Shown: piece after piece, positions 42,527 to 46,478 of the stretch
How positions within the stretch are numbered: position 1 is the stretch's first letter
How the letters are laid out: each line of letters opens with the position of its first letter
Notes under the pieces: model-generated
The model's database searches: none
The model's input: only the letters and a program-made list of their open reading frames with translations
What the model was told of the DNA's origin: nothing
Made by a program: the position numbers and the translations under genes
Source of the DNA: Perkinsus marinus ATCC 50983
Taxonomy: Eukaryota > Perkinsozoa > Perkinsida > Perkinsidae
Reading direction: 5' to 3'
NCBI RefSeq assembly: GCF_000006405.1
Contig: NW_003214461.1
Span: 4,071-50,548 of the forward strand
DNA: 46,478 nt

Positions 42527-44144
42527 TCAAGTGCCTTAGAGAATAACCTTAGTGGTAACTTGAACGCAACAAGCTTCGAATGGTAATAAAGACACAAACA
42601 TGTGATCGTTACTGAGTTGCTATTATTAGGACTTGTTATGATCATGTTCACTATGTCAAGCTACTATCACAGTCCATAATGTACTCTCCATCAGTGTCCA
42701 GAATATGCATAGAGTTGTGGCACAGCATTTATGGTTTGTCTTCAGCCAGCGCAACATGGGTCTCCCTGGCTCTTCAGATTTCATAAGCATTCGCTCTCGC
42801 TGTATTCACGCGCCTTGATGCCTCCCAATAGGGTACCAGCCTTCTCAGCTATCTATGGATCTATTCTTGTTCTATTACTCCTGCACTCAAAGGTTCGAAA
42901 ACTGGTGATCCTGAGAGTCATTCCCACTCGCTAGGAGTCACGCTACAGCCTAGTGGCATAAATAACAATAGCGTTGTGCCCATCCTTGAGCAGACGAAGG
43001 ACACTCTAGTGTTGTAGTCTACTCTCTCTCTGGAGTTGAACATATGTACTCCGAAATGAACGCAACTTGTTGTTGTTAATCAGTTAGAAGCTTGTTCATG
43101 GTGACGTAAGTAGCGGACGCCATTGTAATCGATTTTTCTCGGAAAGTTAATACTTTCTTGTATTAGACGAGGTGAGTTGGATGATATCAATTGGTGTTAT
43201 GGTTATAGATATTACTATGTTATCGATCAAGATATTCCCTATTTATCATAGAATATTTGTAATAATAATACGAAGCAATCGACCCGGTTTATTCTCATAA
43301 CGATGCCCTTATATTCGCTCTTATTCCAAGGTTATACCTTGTTCGATCGTAGGTATGGTGTGATTGCTGACAACTTATAGGTCTATGGGAATAGGTCGTG
43401 TTGTCATCACAGCAATAGGAGTACTATCATAGATTCTTGACGCCAATGGTGGCTTAGGATCAACTTGACAACGATTCGGAACTTTGAAATATACTATGAA
43501 ACTTTGAGAAGTACTCTGCCACCGTGGTCCGCGATGGCTGGAGAGTTGATTCATGTTACTGAGGGTAGACGCAAACCTTAAACGGGCTCTGTGATGATAT
43601 CATGTCTAGTATGTTAGTAATAATGAGGAAGAATTATGGTAGGGGATCTGCGGGTGGTATTTCGTCATTATCGTCCTTCTATATCCTCCAATCTTGGCGG
43701 CTTCTGTACTAGTCAATCTGATCGAATTGTTGTATGACATTCCTCCATCTATATAGCGTCCCGGATTGGAGTCGATCCAGTGGTACTGCCCCCACTCTAG
43801 CCAACAAGGACAGGTGATTAAGTAGTAGCTCGATGAGGATAACATGAGTAGTATGGTCGTCGTGTATTGTGTTATCATAGGGATTCTACGACTAGTAGAG
43901 GCCGCCTATCACAAACATGCTGCTTCTATTCTTATGATTCACACGTCGGGTAGATGACAACTTGATGCTGATTCACGGGTTGATGGTATCATTCCCTTAT
44001 AGCTCTACTGTGTCGAAATACCGCTATAGGTTACTCGGTGTTTATTGGATGATACAATGTAATAATTAATACCCTTCATATACTATCATCTGTAGAGTTA
44101 GCTATAGAGACTAACCTTTGGTAGTGTTATGCTCATTACATTCA
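42527..44144. other. No supported gene
   Basis: About 1.6 kb. Open frames at 42731-42934 (+) and 43606-43878 (-) lack motifs and codon pattern. AT-rich at 43190-43290. It presumably holds the promoters of the F-box gene and of the acyltransferase, which point away from each other. Confidence 0.45.
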
Positions 44145-45152
44145 ATGACAGAGCCGTCGAAACCCAAGCTCACTGAGGCTGACATCCCTGAAGTCTTGCA
44201 AAGGGCCGAGCCGTTTTTACGTTATCCGATGTCACCGCTCTACTTAATGAGAAGTATAGTCTTCGGGGTAATTCTAGTACCAATTCGACTAAGCCTCTTC
44301 ATCTCGAGTATGTTCATTGCTGGTTTTGTTTTCTATATCGGCCACTTTACAAACTCCGATACACTAGCGTTCGGTGCTATGAGGTTTTGGGGTAAGTTTG
44401 CCGTATATTGCCTCGGTATTGTACCGGAAGTTACTGCTGATTCATCAGCACCCAGCCCTCAAGAGATCACCAATACATCCTACGTCATCGTAGCTGATCA
44501 TATAAGCTTTGTGGAGGTACTCTATCTATTATCAATGTATTTGCCAGCTTTTGTTGGGAAAGTCCCTCTCAAGAAGACACCTCTTATTGGTGACTGCATG
44601 CGACATTTAGATTGTATATTTGTGAATCGATTGATCGGTAAGAAGGCTACATCTACAACGGAGCTTCTGGAGGCACATGTGACCAAGTCCGATAACTTGA
44701 GGCCACTACTATTGTTCCCAGAAGGTACAACTTCTAATGGCTTGGGGTTGATATCTTTTCACACTGGTGCGTTCTGTCTCGGAAAACCTGTTCTCCCGGT
44801 TATTATTTGGTATCCTAACTTTGTTCGAGGTCAACAATTCGATCCGCACTGGTCATACGGGAGTATTATTCCCTTTATCTTGGGTATGATGGCTCAGCCA
44901 TATACTACAATGCGTGTACACGTTATGGCACCAGTAGCTTGTAGAGATGGAGAGAGCCCTCGTGAGTTCGCTGAGAGAGTACGTGGATTGATGGGTGAGA
45001 AGATTGGTATTCCTCTACTTGATGGTGACTATAAGGATAAGGTCCGCTTGAATAAGTTGGTAGAAGCTGGCATATTGAATGATGATGAGGTCTATCAGTA
45101 TGCCAAGGATAGTATGTTAAAAAGGAGGAGGAGGAGGAGTAAACGGGACTAA
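44145..45152 (+). CDS. Lysophospholipid acyltransferase (LPCAT/LPEAT-like, PlsC family)
   Basis: Single-exon frame; first ATG at 44145 (MTEPSKPKLTEADIPEVLQR), 335 residues. One or two membrane segments lie at residues 35-68. PlsC motif I is DHISFVEVLY (H119, E124), the second block is KKTPLIGDCMRHLDCIFVNR, motif III is LFPEGTTSNG (E193-G194) and motif IV is GKPVLPVIIWYP. This spacing fits LPCAT/LPEAT enzymes that re-acylate lysophosphatidylcholine or -ethanolamine in the ER. Motif I is HX4E instead of HX4D; I recall HX4E in plant LPEAT2-type members, so activity is still plausible. The C-terminus (KRRRRRSKRD) is very basic and may be an ER-retrieval signal. Lack of introns is unusual for this window, which hints at a retroposed or acquired gene. 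Confidence 0.92.
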   Translation: MTEPSKPKLTEADIPEVLQRAEPFLRYPMSPLYLMRSIVFGVILVPIRLSLFISSMFIAGFVFYIGHFTNSDTLAFGAMRFWGKFAVYCLGIVPEVTADSSAPSPQEITNTSYVIVADHISFVEVLYLLSMYLPAFVGKVPLKKTPLIGDCMRHLDCIFVNRLIGKKATSTTELLEAHVTKSDNLRPLLLFPEGTTSNGLGLISFHTGAFCLGKPVLPVIIWYPNFVRGQQFDPHWSYGSIIPFILGMMAQPYTTMRVHVMAPVACRDGESPREFAERVRGLMGEKIGIPLLDGDYKDKVRLNKLVEAGILNDDEVYQYAKDSMLKRRRRRSKRD

Positions 45153-46478
45153 TGAATCGTGTTGGTCGGGTAAGTAGTATCATCTCGGATAGCAATACTA
45201 TTTGTATAGTAAAAGCAGGGGTGTTGAGTTAGTAGTGACCGTCGGGCGCTTCACTCTACAACTGCAATGCAAATCCGAACACACCAGAACAGCTACTGAA
45301 CGGCGATATTAAACCATTACAAGTAGCCCATAAACTACTTGTATGTGTTTATTGCATATATTACCTGGAGGAGCTTAATACATCGATCACCGAAGAAATC
45401 GTTGTGAGCATGGTTACAGTCGATAGCATGATATGAGAACCTATGATCTGGAGCTGACTCCAACACCGATTCACAACACTCATTATCATCAACTGCTTCA
45501 ACCCAACAGAGTATCGTTTACATGCCGATCGGTCACATCACTCTACCCGGCAAAACGAATCTACGCATAACTCGCACCCGGTGGGTTTGATGCCACTCTA
45601 CACGAGGGGATATACCCTGATGATGCGGAGTTTTACGTAGTACACAGGTCTATGCAGCGGGTGCGATGAGGAGGATGACATCGTCTGTCCCAGTGCATGA
45701 GCTAATGGGCTAATGGGTTGCAGATAGCTATGGATACCAGGACATGAAGCTGGATGGTCGTGCTCTTCCGCGTATGCCCTAGCTCTAACGTGTGATAGGT
45801 AATAGAGAATCTAGTGGAGTACCATCAGACTAGACGAAGTCGCTCTCGTCTAACCTTGGCAGCATAACGACAGCTACTGCCATGCATATATCCATGTAGC
45901 TGTAGTTGGATTACTCGAAAGATGTCAGTCTGAGCATAAACATCGTAGCCAAGATCGAGGTAGATTACTGCCTTCCTGAATGTCTCGAAAAAGGGATGTC
46001 TACGACCTGTATTAACCCTTAATTTGTATCTGTGTTAACATACATCGGATGTACAGTTTTGAGCACAATTTCTGGAAGGCAGGCAGCTACCTTCCTGTCC
46101 TCCTCCTCCCTCGTCTGGAGTATCAGCAGGTCTATCAATGCAAATGTTCAACAACTCATCTCGCCTCTCCTCTTCCAGAGGCGGCCCAAGCCGAACTCGG
46201 CACCCCATCTGATCATAGCCTGACTGGGGGGATGTGTGACATTCATGACTCGATTGTGGATGTGACGTCCAGAACCTCTGTCACCGGTATGGCATCTGCT
46301 AACATTTGACGACCTAATCCGGAGACAAAAATTGTGTCATACCACGCCTTCGCCACATCGCACTACAATAAAGACCGCGTGGTGACATACCTTATTGTCT
46401 TTGTTTAACCTTAGACCGCAACATTTGTCTATACGACTATTCCACCAATGATGAGTCATACGCTACATCCGCACCAAT
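45153..46478. other. No supported gene
   Basis: Mixed open frames up to the window end. A minus-strand frame near 46030-46260 (MGCRVRLGPPLEEERRDELL) is open but short and without support. A small duplication, GCTAATGGGCTAATGGG, lies at about 45701-45717. Confidence 0.4.

Noticed and set aside
46030-46260. Minus-strand small frame starting MGCRVRLG
   Set aside because: Short, near the window edge, no homologue recognised; noted only in the flank description.
1-46478. CRISPR array, bacterial operons or rRNA
   Set aside because: No spaced direct repeats, no ribosome-binding-site pattern and no rRNA sequence; the DNA is eukaryotic nuclear in character.

Overview
This window reads as intron-rich nuclear DNA of a protist, most likely a perkinsid or close dinozoan relative (Perkinsus-like alveolate). 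The case rests on three things: a MAP kinase of the alveolate MAP2 type with a T-x-H activation motif, an RRM-like protein of a layout I associate with dinoflagellates, and very many short GT-AG introns (mostly 39-70 nt, with candidates of 20-33 nt). TAA, TAG and TGA all end genes, so the code looks standard. Genus is inference; no rRNA or other marker is present. Most genes are broken into short exons, so single ORFs hide them. The gene models below were joined by eye from splice sites and protein similarity.

Layout. 1-3.8 kb: no gene, but unusually dense short-loop inverted repeats. 4.9-10.4 kb: an LRRC57-like lipid-anchored LRR protein (-), three unrecognised minus-strand genes, PDCD5 (-), another unrecognised gene (-) and the splicing factor BUD31 (+). 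11.6-15.6 kb: an RRM-like protein (-), a 12/13-bp minisatellite with a 127-bp higher-order period, and a coiled-coil protein (-). 17.1-24.2 kb: an OTU deubiquitinase (-), then an SPX-SLC13 phosphate transporter (-) flanked by two nearly identical copies of V-ATPase subunit F (-). A 100-N assembly gap lies inside the first copy. 26.4-28.6 kb: the MAP2-type kinase (+). 29-32 kb: a large minus-strand protein with FN3-like and ILEI/PANDER-like domains. 33-36 kb: a Sec14-like CRAL-TRIO protein and two small unrecognised proteins (-). 36.4-39.4 kb: a DUF445 membrane protein (+). 40.1-42.5 kb: an SDR oxidoreductase and an F-box protein (-). 44.1-45.2 kb: a lysophospholipid acyltransferase (+).

How the genes relate. 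Most are ordinary housekeeping genes with no sign of an operon. One neighbourhood may be functional: V-ATPase subunit F, SPX-SLC13 phosphate carrier, V-ATPase subunit F. All three lie on the same strand, and all would fit on an acidic phosphate-storing vacuole (inference).

The most unusual signals are the hairpin-dense gene-free blocks, several candidate introns of only 20-33 nt, the FN3-PANDER protein, and the V-ATPase F duplication, whose gene bodies are far more alike than their flanks.
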